Shown piece after piece: positions 9,348-19,426 of a DNA stretch of 64,000 bases. This DNA is from Yoonia rosea. GTDB taxonomy: Bacteria; Pseudomonadota; Alphaproteobacteria; Rhodobacterales; Rhodobacteraceae. Made by a program: the position numbers and the translations under genes. Position 1 is the stretch's first letter, and each line of letters begins with the position of its first letter. Under the pieces are notes generated by a model. It had not been told where the DNA came from. It made no database searches and saw only the letters and a list, made by a program, of their open reading frames with translations. Where the stretch lies: NCBI RefSeq assembly GCF_900156505.1, contig NZ_FTPR01000001.1, forward strand, positions 1,178,001 through 1,242,000. The letters are read 5' to 3'.

Positions 9348-10352
9348 ATGCGCGATGGGGCGCTTCCTGTTCTGGATGTCCGGGACCTCAAAACTGTTTT
9401 CAAAACACGCGGAGGCGAGGTTCACGCCGTGAATGACGTGAGCTTTTCGCTACGCCCTGGCGAGTTGCTGGGCGTTGTCGGCGAAAGCGGTTCGGGCAAA
9501 TCCGTGACGATGATGTCTTTGCTCGGTCTGCTGCCCTCGCCACCGGCTGATGTGCGTGGCGGGACGGTGATGTTCGATGGCAAAGACCTGCTGCGCGTGA
9601 CAGCCGAACAATTGCGCACGGTGCGCGGTGGCAAGATCGGGTTTGTGTTTCAAGACCCCATGACCTCGCTTAACCCTGTCTATCAGGTCGGATTCCAGAT
9701 CATGGAACCCCTGCGCAAACATATGGGTATGAACAAACGCCAGGCCACGGCGCGTGCCCAAGAGCTGTTAGAGCTGGTGGGCATCCCTGATGCCAAGCGC
9801 CGTCTGAATGACTATCCCCACCAGTTTTCCGGCGGGATGCGCCAGCGTGTGATGATCGCGATTGCGCTTGCCTGTGACCCGCAGGTCCTGATCGCGGATG
9901 AGCCGACGACAGCGCTTGATGTGACCATTCAGGCGCAGATTCTGGAACTGATGAAGGAATTGCGCGACAAGCTGGGTATGGCCGTAATCTGGATCACCCA
10001 TGACCTTGGCGTGATCGCGGGGATCGCAGACCGTGTGATGGTCATGTATGGCGGCCAAGTTGTGGAACATGCACCTGTCAAAGAGCTTTTCAGCGACCCG
10101 CAGCACCCCTACACCCGCGCCTTGCTGACAACGATTCCCAAAATCCACGGCGCCCGCTCTGCCCGCCTGACAATCATCGAAGGCCAGCCACCGATCATGA
10201 CCGGCGCGCCAACCGCATGCCCGTTCCGCGACCGCTGCGATGTGGCCTTTGATCGCTGTGCGGTGGAAAATCCACCACGTTATGATCTGGGCGAAGGCCA
10301 CGACGCCGCCTGTTTCTTTGACGCCCGCACCGGAGAGCCACGCGATGCTTGA
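9348..10352 (+). CDS. dppD: Peptide ABC transporter ATP-binding protein (DppD/OppD)
   Basis: 334 aa cytoplasmic ATPase of a family-5 peptide importer. Walker A is GESGSGKS at residues 45-52, the signature is FSGGMRQR and Walker B is [11 protein letters not shown]. The C-terminal oligopeptide-transporter tail has the usual cysteines ([14 protein letters not shown]). It is first in an operon with dppF, a binding protein and two permeases on the same strand. The start is supported by a strong Shine-Dalgarno. The dppF start lies inside its last codons (8-bp overlap). Peptide specificity is inferred from the family; di- versus oligopeptide cannot be told apart here. Confidence 0.93.
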   Translation: MRDGALPVLDVRDLKTVFKTRGGEVHAVNDVSFSLRPGELLGVVGESGSGKSVTMMSLLGLLPSPPADVRGGTVMFDGKDLLRVTAEQLRTVRGGKIGFVFQDPMTSLNPVYQVGFQIMEPLRKHMGMNKRQATARAQELLELVGIPDAKRRLNDYPHQFSGGMRQRVMIAIALACDPQVLIADEPTTALDVTIQAQILELMKELRDKLGMAVIWITHDLGVIAGIADRVMVMYGGQVVEHAPVKELFSDPQHPYTRALLTTIPKIHGARSARLTIIEGQPPIMTGAPTACPFRDRCDVAFDRCAVENPPRYDLGEGHDAACFFDARTGEPRDA

Positions 10353-11364
10353 TGATACCAAAAAGCCGCTGGTTTCGGTCAAAGACCTGAAAATGCACTT
10401 TCCGATCCACGCAGGACTTTTCCGCCGTCGTGTCGGTGAAGTGAAGGCGGTTGATGGTGTCAGCTTTGATGTATTCGAGGGGGAAACCCTTGGTCTTGTT
10501 GGTGAATCCGGCTGTGGCAAATCGACATGCGGGCGCGCTGTGCTGCGCCTTTACGACATCACGTCCGGATCGATCACAATTGACGGGCGCGAAATCGGCA
10601 CAACGCCACAGCCTGCCCTGCGTGACATGCGCCCCACGATGCAGATGGTGTTTCAAGACCCGCAAGCCTCGCTGAATCCGCGCATGACTGTCGAGGACAT
10701 CATCAAGGAACCGCTGGACGAGCACACCACGCTGTCCGACGCTGAAAAGCGCGAAAAAGTGGCTGAATTGATGGATGCGGTCGGCCTGAACCGCAAATTC
10801 GCCAAACGCTATCCGCATGCGTTCTCGGGTGGGCAGCGCCAGCGGATCGGCATTGCCCGCGCGCTTGCGCTGAACCCCAAGTTCATCGTTTGTGACGAAC
10901 CGATTGCCGCCTTGGACGTGTCTATTCAGGCGCAGGTGGTGAACCTGCTGGAAGACCTGCAGGAACAGTTCGGCCTGACCTATTTGTTCATCAGCCACGA
11001 TTTGTCGATGGTGCGTCACATCGCGACACGCGTGGCGGTCATGTATCTGGGGAAAGTTGTCGAACTGGCCCCGCGCGAAGGGCTCTATGCCGACCCGCTG
11101 CACCCTTACACCAAGGCGCTGCTCTCGGCCGTTCCCGAACCGGACCCCAGCCTTGCGCGCGCAACCCAGCGGATCATCCTCAAAGGGGATGTGCCTTCGC
11201 CCGCGAACCCGCCCGCGGGCTGTAATTTCTGCACGCGCTGCCCTGCGGTCATGGACATCTGCAAACGCGTGGAACCCGAATACCGCGAGGTGCAGCCGGG
11301 CCGGTTTACGGCCTGCCACCTTTACAACGAGACAACTGACACTGCCGATCCAACGGCAGGTTAA
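10345..11364 (+). CDS. dppF: Peptide ABC transporter ATP-binding protein (DppF/OppF)
   Basis: 339 aa, the second ATPase of the importer. It has GESGCGKST (Walker A), [10 protein letters not shown] (signature), [12 protein letters not shown] (Walker B) and a C-terminal cysteine cluster, [14 protein letters not shown]. The ATG at 10345 overlaps the end of dppD by 8 bp and gives [16 protein letters not shown], which begins at the usual place for the family. An earlier in-frame start at 10240 would only duplicate dppD coding sequence. Heterodimer formation with DppD is the family norm. Confidence 0.93.
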   Translation: MLDDTKKPLVSVKDLKMHFPIHAGLFRRRVGEVKAVDGVSFDVFEGETLGLVGESGCGKSTCGRAVLRLYDITSGSITIDGREIGTTPQPALRDMRPTMQMVFQDPQASLNPRMTVEDIIKEPLDEHTTLSDAEKREKVAELMDAVGLNRKFAKRYPHAFSGGQRQRIGIARALALNPKFIVCDEPIAALDVSIQAQVVNLLEDLQEQFGLTYLFISHDLSMVRHIATRVAVMYLGKVVELAPREGLYADPLHPYTKALLSAVPEPDPSLARATQRIILKGDVPSPANPPAGCNFCTRCPAVMDICKRVEPEYREVQPGRFTACHLYNETTDTADPTAG

Positions 11365-11401
11365 GAGGCAAAATAATGAGCACCAACAAGGAGACGATAA
11401 A

Positions 11402-13123
11402 ATGAAACTTAAAACAGCCCTGATGGGCGCTGTTGCCTGCCTGGGTCTTGCACCCATGGCCTATGCCGATGGGCATGAAGGCGAGCGCGGCCGCGACGGC
11501 AACGTCAATATCATCTATTGGCAAGCCGTTTCGACAATGAACCCCTATCTGTCCGGCGGCACAAAAGAGATCGAAGCGGCAAGCCTCGTGATTGAACCTC
11601 TGGCACGCTACGACGCTGGCGGCACGCTGGTACCATTCCTTGCGGCAGACATCCCGACAGTTGCAAACGGCGGCGTATCCGAAGACCTGACCTCGATCAC
11701 ATGGCAGCTCAAGCCTGATCTGCTTTGGTCCGACGGGACTGCGTTCACAGCAGCAGACGTCATCTTCACATGGGAGTATTGCACAGCAGAGGGCGGCGGT
11801 TGCGCCCAAGCTGCGAAATTTGAAGGTGTGCAGTCAGTCGAAGCACTCGACGACCTGACCGTAAAAATCACATTCGAAGGGCCAAAGCCTTATCCTTACA
11901 ACGCATTCGTGGGCGGTCAGTCACCGATCATTCAAGCCGCTCAGTTCGCGGATTGTCTTGGTGCGCGGGCGCCGGAATGTACCGATGCGAACTTTGGGCC
12001 AATTGGCACAGGGCCATTCACGGTCACCAACTTCCTGACCAATGACGTGATCTCGCTTGCGGCCAACGAAAACTATCGCGAGCCGGGCAAGCCTGCCTTT
12101 GCGACCGTCAACTTCAAAGGTGGCGGTGACGCAGCTTCTGCGGGCCGGTCTGTTCTGGAAACCGGCGAATTCGATTACGCCTGGAACCTGCAACTGGCAC
12201 CCGATGTGATCTCAGCCATGATGGCGGGCGGTCAGGGCGAAGTCATGTCAGCTTTCGGCACCAATATCGAACGTCTGGAAATGAACCTGACAGATCCATC
12301 GCCCAGCTTGCCTGAAGGTGAACGCGCCACCGCGATGCATCCGCATCCGTTCCTGACCGACGGCCGCGTGCGCAAGGCGCTGTCGCTTGCGATCGACCGT
12401 CAGATCCTCGTGGATGTCGGCTATGGTCCGGCTGGTCAGCCGAACTGTAACCTCGTCCCTGCTCCGGCTCTCTATGCGTCTGACAACACAGAATGTCTGA
12501 CACAAAACATCCCGGGTGCAATTGCGCTGCTGGAAGAAGCAGGCTTTATGCCTGGTCCGGATGGCGTCCGCGTCAATGAAGACGGCGTACGCCTGTCGGT
12601 TCTTTTCCAGACATCCACAAACGCCGTGCGTCAGGACGTGCAAGCTCTGATCAAGGCTGACTGGGAACAGATCGGTGTCGAAACCGAGCTGCGCAACATC
12701 GATGCCGGTGTCTTCTTTGGTGGTGATCCGGGTTCGCCTGACACATTCCAGCGTTTCTATGCAGACGTTGAAATGTACACCAACAACTTTGAAGGCAACG
12801 ACCCTCAAGCTTATCTGGCCATGTACAAGTGTGACAACGCACCACGTCCCGAAAGCCAGTGGCAGGGTGAAAACATCAACCGCGTCTGTGATGCGGGCTA
12901 TGATGCGATGATCGCCGAATATGCCGCAACATCCGACCCCGAAGCGCGTGCAGCGCTGGCGATCAAGATGAACGACTTCCTGACCAAGGATAACCACATC
13001 ATCGTTCCGCTGATCTATCGCGGTCGGGTGTCGGCGCGCTCCAACACACTTGGCGGTGTCCAGCTGAACGCTTGGGACAGCGAATTGTGGAACATCGCAG
13101 ACTGGTACCGGATCAGCGAGTAA
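11402..13123 (+). CDS. Periplasmic peptide-binding protein of the ABC importer (SBP family 5)
   Basis: 573 aa. An aaggaga Shine-Dalgarno sits 5 bp before the ATG at 11402. Residues 1-22 are a classical signal peptide (MKLKTALMGAVACLG, cut after AYA). The mature part has family-5 hallmarks: NIIYWQAVSTMNPYL at the start, LLWSDGTAFTAADVIFTWEY, GTGPFTVTNF, and RVRKALSLAIDRQ in the second lobe. An open frame extends upstream to 11057, but it runs over dppF and gives no signal peptide. Unusually for these operons, the binding protein follows both ATPases. A stable hairpin directly downstream separates it from the permeases. Confidence 0.93.
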   Translation: MKLKTALMGAVACLGLAPMAYADGHEGERGRDGNVNIIYWQAVSTMNPYLSGGTKEIEAASLVIEPLARYDAGGTLVPFLAADIPTVANGGVSEDLTSITWQLKPDLLWSDGTAFTAADVIFTWEYCTAEGGGCAQAAKFEGVQSVEALDDLTVKITFEGPKPYPYNAFVGGQSPIIQAAQFADCLGARAPECTDANFGPIGTGPFTVTNFLTNDVISLAANENYREPGKPAFATVNFKGGGDAASAGRSVLETGEFDYAWNLQLAPDVISAMMAGGQGEVMSAFGTNIERLEMNLTDPSPSLPEGERATAMHPHPFLTDGRVRKALSLAIDRQILVDVGYGPAGQPNCNLVPAPALYASDNTECLTQNIPGAIALLEEAGFMPGPDGVRVNEDGVRLSVLFQTSTNAVRQDVQALIKADWEQIGVETELRNIDAGVFFGGDPGSPDTFQRFYADVEMYTNNFEGNDPQAYLAMYKCDNAPRPESQWQGENINRVCDAGYDAMIAEYAATSDPEARAALAIKMNDFLTKDNHIIVPLIYRGRVSARSNTLGGVQLNAWDSELWNIADWYRISE

Positions 13124-13129
13124 ATCACT

Positions 13130-13162
13130 GACGCAGCCCTGGACACGGTCCGGGGCTGCGTC
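13130..13162 (+). terminator. Intercistronic hairpin after the binding-protein gene
   Basis: A 10-bp perfect stem, GACGCAGCCC (13130-13139) and GGGCTGCGTC (13153-13162), with a 13-base loop and a pyrimidine-rich tail, begins 7 bp after the stop at 13123. It lies inside the operon, before the permease genes. It is therefore likely an attenuating terminator or an mRNA-stabilising element that lets the binding protein be made in excess. Confidence 0.65.
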
Positions 13163-13206
13163 GCCCTTCTTTCCATCTTCCAAAGCCATGTACAGAGGCG
13201 TCGTAA

Positions 13207-14214
13207 ATGCTGACCTACACCATCCGTAGATTGCTGCTGTCGATCCCGACGCTTATCTTCATTGCTTTCGTGATTTTCATGCTGCTCGAACTGGCTCCGG
13301 GCGATCCTATGGCGCAAATGCCGCTGACGATTCCGCCAGATGTCAAAGAACGGATGCGCGCGGCATTGGGACTTGATCAGCCGTGGTGGGTGCGTTTTCC
13401 ACTTTGGCTGAACCAGTTTTTCATTGTCGAACCGCAATACTGGATCGACAACGCCTTTGGCACCTCATTCGCTGAAGGCAAGCAGCGGTTGATCAGTTTC
13501 CAATCGCGCAGCCCCGTGTTCGAAACCATCGGCCAGCGCCTGCCCCAGACATTGTGGGTCGTGGGCATGTCCTACATCGTTGGTGTCGCCATTGCCTTGC
13601 CGATCGGGATTATCAGCGCCTACAAGCAATATTCGGTCTTTGACCAAGCAGGCACATTCGTCAGCATGATCGGCTTTTCCGTGCCGCCCTTCTTTTCCGG
13701 CGTGTTGCTGATCGTGATCTTTTCTGTGCAACTGCAGTGGCTGCCTTCGATCTACGACACCACACTTGTCGTCAATTCATGGGACACGTTCATGACCCAG
13801 ATGCGCCAGATGATCATGCCTGTGATGGTGCTGGCGCTGCAAACCACTGCGCAGGTCAGCCGGTATATGCGCGCGTCGATGCTGGATAACCTAAGCCAAG
13901 ACTACGTGCGCACGGCCCGCGCCAAAGGCATGTCGGAAAGCGTTGTCGTTCTCAAACACGTCCTGCGGAATTCGATGATCCCCGTGGTGACCGTCATCGC
14001 CTTGGGCATCCCTTCGATCTTTGGGGGCGCGATCATCACCGAACAGATCTTCAAGGTGAATGGTCTGGGGCAATTGCTGATCCTTGCTTTGCAAGGCAAT
14101 GACATTCCGATGGTCATGACGATTACTTTCCTGCTGGCCGTCTTGATCGTGATGATGAACCTGATCGCCGATATTCTTTACGGCATTCTTGATCCGAGGA
14201 TCCGCTATGACTGA
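13207..14214 (+). CDS. dppB: Peptide ABC transporter permease (DppB/OppB)
   Basis: 335 aa inner-membrane permease. It starts MLTYTIRRLLLSIPTLIF, the typical first membrane helix of DppB. The EAA loop that docks the ATPase reads VRTARAKGMSESVVVLKHVLR, and helices follow through FLLAVLIVMMNLIADILYG to the end ILDPRIRYD. About six membrane segments are visible. The longer periplasmic loop between helices 1 and 2 (residues ~40-105) is normal for the family. It overlaps dppC by 8 bp. Confidence 0.94.
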   Translation: MLTYTIRRLLLSIPTLIFIAFVIFMLLELAPGDPMAQMPLTIPPDVKERMRAALGLDQPWWVRFPLWLNQFFIVEPQYWIDNAFGTSFAEGKQRLISFQSRSPVFETIGQRLPQTLWVVGMSYIVGVAIALPIGIISAYKQYSVFDQAGTFVSMIGFSVPPFFSGVLLIVIFSVQLQWLPSIYDTTLVVNSWDTFMTQMRQMIMPVMVLALQTTAQVSRYMRASMLDNLSQDYVRTARAKGMSESVVVLKHVLRNSMIPVVTVIALGIPSIFGGAIITEQIFKVNGLGQLLILALQGNDIPMVMTITFLLAVLIVMMNLIADILYGILDPRIRYD

Positions 14215-15157
14215 TGTGAGCGCAGCCAAGGTGGCCATCGAGAAACCCCGCAATCAGTGGCTGGACGTCTGGGACCAGTTCAGGTCACACAAAGGGGCGA
14301 TGGCCGGCCTAATATTCTTGGTCTTCATTACCCTGTTTTGTGTGTTTGGCCCGATGCTCTGGAATGTCGACCCCGGCAAGCTGGATGTCCGCAACAAAGA
14401 CGTGCGCCCAATCTATATGCTGCTGTTCGACAGCAACGCCAAGGTGAACTGGGCCAACCCGATGGGCACCGACAACCTTGGCCGCGATATCATGGCCAAT
14501 ATCATGCAAGGCGGGCGGATTTCACTGGCTGTGGGCTGGACCGCGATGATCTTGGCGGTATTTATTGGTACGCTGATCGGGGTGTTGGCCGGCTATTTCC
14601 GCCGTCTTGACGGGCTGCTGATGCGTTTCACCGATCTGGTGCTGTCCCTCCCCCTTCTGCCGCTCTTGCTGGTGATGATGCTCTTGTTCCGCGATCCGCT
14701 GCGCGCAGCCTTTGGTCCCGAGAACGGGATCTTCATTCTGATCGTGGTCGGGATCGGGATTACATCCTGGATGCAGACCGCGCGGATCGTGCGTGGCGAC
14801 GTGATGGCGCTGAAAGAACGTGAGTTTGTCCTTGCCGCCCGCTCTATCGGCACACCGCCGCGCCGGATGATCACGCGCCATGTGCTGCCGAATGTACTGT
14901 CGCCCATCATGGTTTCGGCCACACTGGGCCTTGCCACGGCGATTATCACCGAGAGTGCTTTGTCCTTCCTCGGCCTTGGCTTTCCGTCCGATTTCCCGAC
15001 ATGGGGCAAGATCCTGTTTGACAGCGTTGACCGCATGACAGCCTTTCCGGAGCGCGTGATCTGGCCCGGGCTTGCGATTTCGCTGACGGTGCTGGCGGTG
15101 AACTATATCGGCGACGGTCTGCGCGACGCGCTTGACCCACGTATTCGCGGCCTTTGA
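14207..15157 (+). CDS. dppC: Peptide ABC transporter permease (DppC/OppC)
   Basis: 316 aa partner permease. The ATG at 14207 overlaps the dppB stop by 8 bp, a stronger start than the in-frame ATG at 14189, which lies deep in dppB. It has an N-terminal cytoplasmic segment (residues ~1-25), a first helix at GAMAGLIFLVFITLFCVFG, the periplasmic MGTDNLGRDIMANIM motif typical of DppC, and the EAA loop LAARSIGTPPRRMITRHVL. It is the last gene of the importer operon. 72 bp then lead to the hydrolase gene. Confidence 0.94.
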   Translation: MTDVSAAKVAIEKPRNQWLDVWDQFRSHKGAMAGLIFLVFITLFCVFGPMLWNVDPGKLDVRNKDVRPIYMLLFDSNAKVNWANPMGTDNLGRDIMANIMQGGRISLAVGWTAMILAVFIGTLIGVLAGYFRRLDGLLMRFTDLVLSLPLLPLLLVMMLLFRDPLRAAFGPENGIFILIVVGIGITSWMQTARIVRGDVMALKEREFVLAARSIGTPPRRMITRHVLPNVLSPIMVSATLGLATAIITESALSFLGLGFPSDFPTWGKILFDSVDRMTAFPERVIWPGLAISLTVLAVNYIGDGLRDALDPRIRGL

Positions 15158-15188
15158 TTTGCCTTCGGGCGGGCATGGCATATTTCTA

Positions 15189-15214
15189 CTTAAGCGGGAA
15201 GAACCGCGCTTAAG
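15189..15214. promoter_or_regulatory. 8-bp inverted repeat ahead of the dienelactone hydrolase gene
   Basis: CTTAAGCG (15189-15196) and CGCTTAAG (15207-15214) are perfect inverted arms 10 bp apart, ending 15 bp before the start codon at 15230. The aggag ribosome binding site at 15216-15220 follows at once. The layout suits a dimeric repressor site or a small hairpin that controls translation. Confidence 0.4.
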
Positions 15215-15229
15215 CAGGAGAGTGATGCA

Positions 15230-16117
15230 ATGAACCGGATGACTGCAAAGGACTTTGATCAGGAACTTCTTGATCTTTATGATTTCTACGCACACGGCAA
15301 AATTTCGAAACGTGAATTTCTCGACAAAGCAGGCAAATTCGCCGTGGGTGGTCTCACGGCTGCGGCCCTGCTCACCATGCTCAGCCCCGATTATGCCTTG
15401 GCCGAGCAGGTGTCGTTCAACGACCCCGATATCGTGCCCGAGTACATCACCTATCCCTCGCCCAACGGCCATGGCGAGGTGCGTGGCTATCTGGTGAAAC
15501 CCGCCAATGCCACAGGCACCTTGCCTGCGGTGCTGGTGATCCACGAAAACCGTGGTCTGAACCCCTATATCGAGGACGTCGCACGCCGTGTTGCCAAGGC
15601 GGGCTTTATGGCGCTCGCCCCTGATGGTCTGACATCCGTGGGCGGCTATCCCGGCAATGACACCGAAGGACGCGAACTGCAGCGCACTGTGGATGGCGAA
15701 AAGCTGATGAATGATTTCTTTGCGGGGTTCGAACACCTGATGACCCGCGATGACAGCACCGGCAGTGTGGGCGCTGTAGGCTTTTGCTATGGCGGTGGCG
15801 TGGTGAACGCGCTTGCCGTGGCCTACCCCGAAATGAACGCCGGTGTGCCCTTCTATGGCCGTCAGGCGGCGGTTGAGGATGTGCCGCGGATCGAGGCGCC
15901 GCTCATGTTGCAATACGGGGCGCTAGACGAGAGGATCAACGCAGGGGCAGCGGCCTATAGCGAAGCACTCGCAGCCAACGGCAAGGTGTTTGAAGAATAC
16001 TTTTACGAGAACGCCAACCACGGTTTCCACAACGACAGCACGCCGCGCTATGACGAAGCGATGGCAGAGCTGGCGTGGGATCGGACGATTGACTGGTTCA
16101 ATACGCATCTGACGTAA
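15230..16117 (+). CDS. Dienelactone hydrolase family protein, probably exported
   Basis: 295 aa alpha/beta hydrolase. The nucleophile elbow GFCYGGG (Cys near residue 187), the acid in GALDER and the histidine in NANHGFHND form the Cys-Asp-His triad of the dienelactone hydrolase family, with [18 protein letters not shown] near residues 104-121. The N terminus has an unusually long leader with [20 protein letters not shown] followed by ALA, which looks like a Tat-like signal but with Lys-Arg in place of Arg-Arg, so export is likely but not certain. Substrate unknown; carboxymethylenebutenolidase activity is the family prototype only. A strong terminator follows. Confidence 0.88.
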   Translation: MNRMTAKDFDQELLDLYDFYAHGKISKREFLDKAGKFAVGGLTAAALLTMLSPDYALAEQVSFNDPDIVPEYITYPSPNGHGEVRGYLVKPANATGTLPAVLVIHENRGLNPYIEDVARRVAKAGFMALAPDGLTSVGGYPGNDTEGRELQRTVDGEKLMNDFFAGFEHLMTRDDSTGSVGAVGFCYGGGVVNALAVAYPEMNAGVPFYGRQAAVEDVPRIEAPLMLQYGALDERINAGAAAYSEALAANGKVFEEYFYENANHGFHNDSTPRYDEAMAELAWDRTIDWFNTHLT

Positions 16118-16120
16118 GGG

Positions 16121-16208
16121 GTGTGGGTTTCACCCACCCTACGGAATGAAAAAGGGCGGCGCTTTGCAGCGCCGCCCTTTTGCGTAAGGTGGGTTTAAAC
16201 CCACCTTA
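16121..16208. terminator. Bidirectional terminator flanked by two palindromic repeats
   Basis: Three inverted repeats fill the gap between the hydrolase gene and the convergent pntB. GTGGGTTTCACCCAC (about 16123-16136) is a short hairpin. A 12-bp stem at 16151-16162 and 16169-16180 (AAAGGGCGGCGC with its complement, loop of 6) ends in T runs on both strands and should terminate transcription from both sides. A perfect 24-bp palindrome spans 16185-16208, with arm TAAGGTGGGTTT. The first and third match the repeat family seen at 6158-6183. Confidence 0.8.
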
Positions 16209-16211
16209 CCT

Positions 16212-17729
16212 TTAATCAATCTTCGGCAGCAATTCGTCCAAAGACTTCTTCGCATCACCGTAGAACATGCGCGTGTTGTCCTTAAAGAACAGCGGGTTCT
16301 CGATGCCCGAATACCCTGTTCCCTGCCCGCGCTTGGATACAAACACCTGCTTGGCCTTCCAGCATTCCAGAACCGGCATGCCCGCAATCGGGCTGTTGGG
16401 ATCATCCTGTGCTGCTGGGTTCACGATGTCATTGGAACCGATCACGATGGCCACGTCCGTATCCGGGAAGTCCTCGTTGATCTCGTCCATTTCCATCACG
16501 ATGTCATAAGGCACCTTTGCTTCCGCCAAGAGCACGTTCATATGCCCCGGCAGACGCCCCGCAACAGGGTGGATCGCAAAGCGCACGTTCTTGCCCTTGG
16601 CCCGCAATTTGCGCACCAGTTCGGACACCGCTTGCTGGGCCTGCGCCACCGCCATACCGTAGCCTGGAATGATGATGATGCTGTCAGCCTCGTTCAGCGC
16701 CGTTGCAACACCGTCCGCATCAATCGCAATCTGTTCACCTTCAACCGCCATCTGCTCGCCCTGTGGGCCACCAAAGCCACCGAGGATCACGCTGACGAAT
16801 GAACGGTTCATCGCCTTACACATGATGTAGGACAGGATCGCACCGGATGAGCCAACCAGCGCACCCACAACGATCAACAGATCATTGCCGAGCGAGAAAC
16901 CAATCGCCGCAGCCGCCCAGCCGGAATAGCTGTTCAGCATCGACACGACGACAGGCATATCCGCACCGCCGATCCCCATGATCAGGTGATAGCCGATGAA
17001 AAGCCCCGCGAGCGTCAGCAGAACCAGCGCCCAAGAACCGCTGCCGCCCATATAGGCGATCAGCAGGATCACAGACAGGGCCGCCGCACCCGCGTTCAGC
17101 AAATGACCACCGGGCAGTTTCTTGGCCCCTGTGTCCACTTTGAACGGCAGCTTGCTCGAATTACCGGCGAGCTTGGCATAGGCTATGACGGACCCTGTAA
17201 AGGTCACCGCACCGATCCAGATGCCCAGCACCAGTTCGACCCGCAGAATGCTGATCTCGACACTGGATTTCTTGGCAATCAACTGACCGAATGCGCTCAG
17301 CCCGTCATAGATTTCCTTGGGCAGGCCGATGGCTGTAATCCCATCCGGCCCTACAGCGCCCATGACCTGACCATTGGCTTCATACAATGCGCCGATGGTG
17401 TTGATCATCAGGTCGGCATTGAAGCCCACGAAGACCGCTGCCAGACCGACCATGGAGTGCATGATCGCCACAAGCTCGGGCATCTGTGTCATTTCGACCT
17501 TGGTGGCCAATTGGTAGCCCACCATACCGCCCAGTGCGATCAGGATGACCGACAACAGCCCCAGACCGGAACCCGGGCCAACCAGCGTCGCAAAGACCGC
17601 CAAAGCCATGCCTGCGATGCCGTACCAAACCGCACGTTTCGCGCTTTCCTGCCCCGAAAGACCGCCCAGCGACAGAATGAACAGGATACCTGCGACCACA
17701 TAGGCCGCGATTGTGAATGCGTTTTCCAT
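16212..17729 (-). CDS. pntB: NAD(P) transhydrogenase subunit beta
   Basis: 505 aa inner-membrane subunit of the proton-translocating transhydrogenase, which uses the proton gradient to reduce NADP+ with NADH. The first ~290 residues hold about nine membrane helices with short loops. The C-terminal domain III binds NADP(H): [20 protein letters not shown], followed by [19 protein letters not shown] and [19 protein letters not shown]. It lies 12 bp downstream of pntA on the same strand, and transcription should end at the double terminator just past its stop. Confidence 0.97.
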   Translation of the reverse strand: MENAFTIAAYVVAGILFILSLGGLSGQESAKRAVWYGIAGMALAVFATLVGPGSGLGLLSVILIALGGMVGYQLATKVEMTQMPELVAIMHSMVGLAAVFVGFNADLMINTIGALYEANGQVMGAVGPDGITAIGLPKEIYDGLSAFGQLIAKKSSVEISILRVELVLGIWIGAVTFTGSVIAYAKLAGNSSKLPFKVDTGAKKLPGGHLLNAGAAALSVILLIAYMGGSGSWALVLLTLAGLFIGYHLIMGIGGADMPVVVSMLNSYSGWAAAAIGFSLGNDLLIVVGALVGSSGAILSYIMCKAMNRSFVSVILGGFGGPQGEQMAVEGEQIAIDADGVATALNEADSIIIIPGYGMAVAQAQQAVSELVRKLRAKGKNVRFAIHPVAGRLPGHMNVLLAEAKVPYDIVMEMDEINEDFPDTDVAIVIGSNDIVNPAAQDDPNSPIAGMPVLECWKAKQVFVSKRGQGTGYSGIENPLFFKDNTRMFYGDAKKSLDELLPKID

Positions 17730-17741
17730 TGCTCTGCCCCT

Positions 17742-19322
17742 TTAGGATTTCTGGAACATGGCGAGCATACGCCGTGTCACGAGGAAGCCGCCGAAGATGT
17801 TGACGGCTGCCATAAAGATACCAAGTGCCGCCAATATCGTGATCAGCGCGTTGCTTGATCCGATCTGGATCAGCGCGCCCAGAATGATGATCGACGAAAT
17901 CGCGTTGGTCACAGCCATCAGCGGTGTGTGCAGCGAGTGTGCGACGTTCCAGATCACCTGGAAGCCGATAAACACTGACAGAACAAAGACGATGAAGTGC
18001 TGCATAAAGCTTGCTGGCATACCGGGGATCAGGCCGATGCCAAGGATCAGGGCCGCACCGATCGCCAAAAGACCGACTTGCGTCTTGGTCTCTTTCTGGA
18101 AAGCAGCCACTTCGTTCGCGCGCTTTTCTTCCGCGGTCAATTCCTTTGGCTTTTCCTTCTTGGGTGCTGCTGCAATCGCCGCCACTTTGGGTGGCGGTGG
18201 CGGGAAGGTGATTTCGCCCTTATGCGTCGCGGTCGCACCACGGATGACATCGTCTTCCATGTTGTGGTTTGGTGTGCCGTCTTTTTCGGGCGTCAAATCC
18301 GTCATCATGTGACGGATGTTGGTCGCATAAAGTGTCGAGGACTGCGCCGCCATCCGGCTTGGGAAATCGGTATATCCGACGATGATCACACCGTTATCAG
18401 TGACGATCTTTTCGTCTTTCACAGTCAGTTTGCAGTTGCCGCCACGTTCCGCTGCAAGGTCGATGATAACCGAACCGGGCTTCATCGCCTCGACCATGTC
18501 CTTGGTCCAAAGCTCGGGCGCATCGCGGCCCGGGATCAGCGCCGTGGTGATCACGATGTCCATGTCAGGCGCGATTTCGCGGAATTTCGCCAACTGTGCT
18601 GCTGCAAATTCGGGCGAGGACACGGCTGCGTAGCCACCGGTGGCCGAGCCGTCCTGCTGTTCTTCTTCAAAATCGAGGAAGACAAATTCGGCGCCCATGG
18701 ATTCAACCTGTTCGGCGACTTCGGGGCGGACGTCAAAGGCGTATGTGATCGCACCCAGCGATGTCGCGGTACCGATCGCAGCAAGACCTGCCACACCTGC
18801 ACCAACAACCAGCACTTTTGCCGGCGGCACTTTACCCGCAGCAGTCACCTGACCGGTGAAGAAGCGGCCAAAGTTGTTACCGGCTTCGATGACAGCGCGG
18901 TAGCCCGCAATATTCGCCATCGAGGACAGCGCATCCATTTTCTGCGCGCGGCTGATGCGTGGCACCATATCCATGGCGATCACGGTGGCGCCTTTTGCGT
19001 TGGCGGCCTCCATCAATTCCTTGTTCTGCGCGGGGTAGAAGAACGAAATCAGCGTTTGTCCTTCGCGCAGTTTCTTGACCTCTGCATCCGATGGCGGGCG
19101 CACTTTGGCAACGATATCGGCGGCCTTGTAAAGCGCTGCCGCAGTTTTTGCGACCTCGACACCAGCGTCCTTATAGGCCTGATCAGAAAAACCTGCACCT
19201 GCACCGGCGCCGGTTTCAATGATGCATTCATACCCAAGCTTTTGCAGGTCTTTGGCAGATGCCGGGGTCATCGCGACCCGGTTTTCGCCCTCGAATATCT
19301 CTTTTGGTGTGCCGATCTTCAC
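17742..19322 (-). CDS. pntA: NAD(P) transhydrogenase subunit alpha
   Basis: 526 aa. The GTG at 19322, behind a GGGGGA ribosome binding site, gives KIGTPKEIFEGENRVAMTP, the exact family N terminus. In-frame starts further upstream would add non-family sequence. Domain I (residues ~1-380) is AlaDH/PNT-like, with the nucleotide-binding VLVVGAGVAGLAAIGTA and AERGGNCKLTVKDEKIVTDN. A Pro/Lys linker (~385-410) leads to four membrane helices in the C-terminal 110 residues, so alpha1 and alpha2 are fused in one chain here rather than split as in Rhodospirillum. It is probably the first gene of pntAB. Confidence 0.96.
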   Translation of the reverse strand: MKIGTPKEIFEGENRVAMTPASAKDLQKLGYECIIETGAGAGAGFSDQAYKDAGVEVAKTAAALYKAADIVAKVRPPSDAEVKKLREGQTLISFFYPAQNKELMEAANAKGATVIAMDMVPRISRAQKMDALSSMANIAGYRAVIEAGNNFGRFFTGQVTAAGKVPPAKVLVVGAGVAGLAAIGTATSLGAITYAFDVRPEVAEQVESMGAEFVFLDFEEEQQDGSATGGYAAVSSPEFAAAQLAKFREIAPDMDIVITTALIPGRDAPELWTKDMVEAMKPGSVIIDLAAERGGNCKLTVKDEKIVTDNGVIIVGYTDFPSRMAAQSSTLYATNIRHMMTDLTPEKDGTPNHNMEDDVIRGATATHKGEITFPPPPPKVAAIAAAPKKEKPKELTAEEKRANEVAAFQKETKTQVGLLAIGAALILGIGLIPGMPASFMQHFIVFVLSVFIGFQVIWNVAHSLHTPLMAVTNAISSIIILGALIQIGSSNALITILAALGIFMAAVNIFGGFLVTRRMLAMFQKS

Positions 19323-19426
19323 GGACCATCCCCCATATCTGTTCTGGCAGTTCCCATGCATTATAGCGCGCAAGAATATTTCACAAGGGGATGGCTGGCA
19401 TGACATTAAGTGTCATGCGCTAACAA

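Noticed and set aside
11057..11401. N-terminal extension of the peptide-binding protein
   Set aside because: Overlaps dppF in another frame; the signal peptide and ribosome binding site fix the start at 11402.
10195..11457. 420-codon minus-strand frame
   Set aside because: Antisense to dppF; Arg/His-rich composition and no family motif.
14522..15913. 463-codon minus-strand frame
   Set aside because: Spans dppC and the hydrolase on the opposite strand; His/Gln/Arg-rich shadow.
17997..19403. 468-codon plus-strand frame
   Set aside because: Antisense to pntA; no coherent domain.
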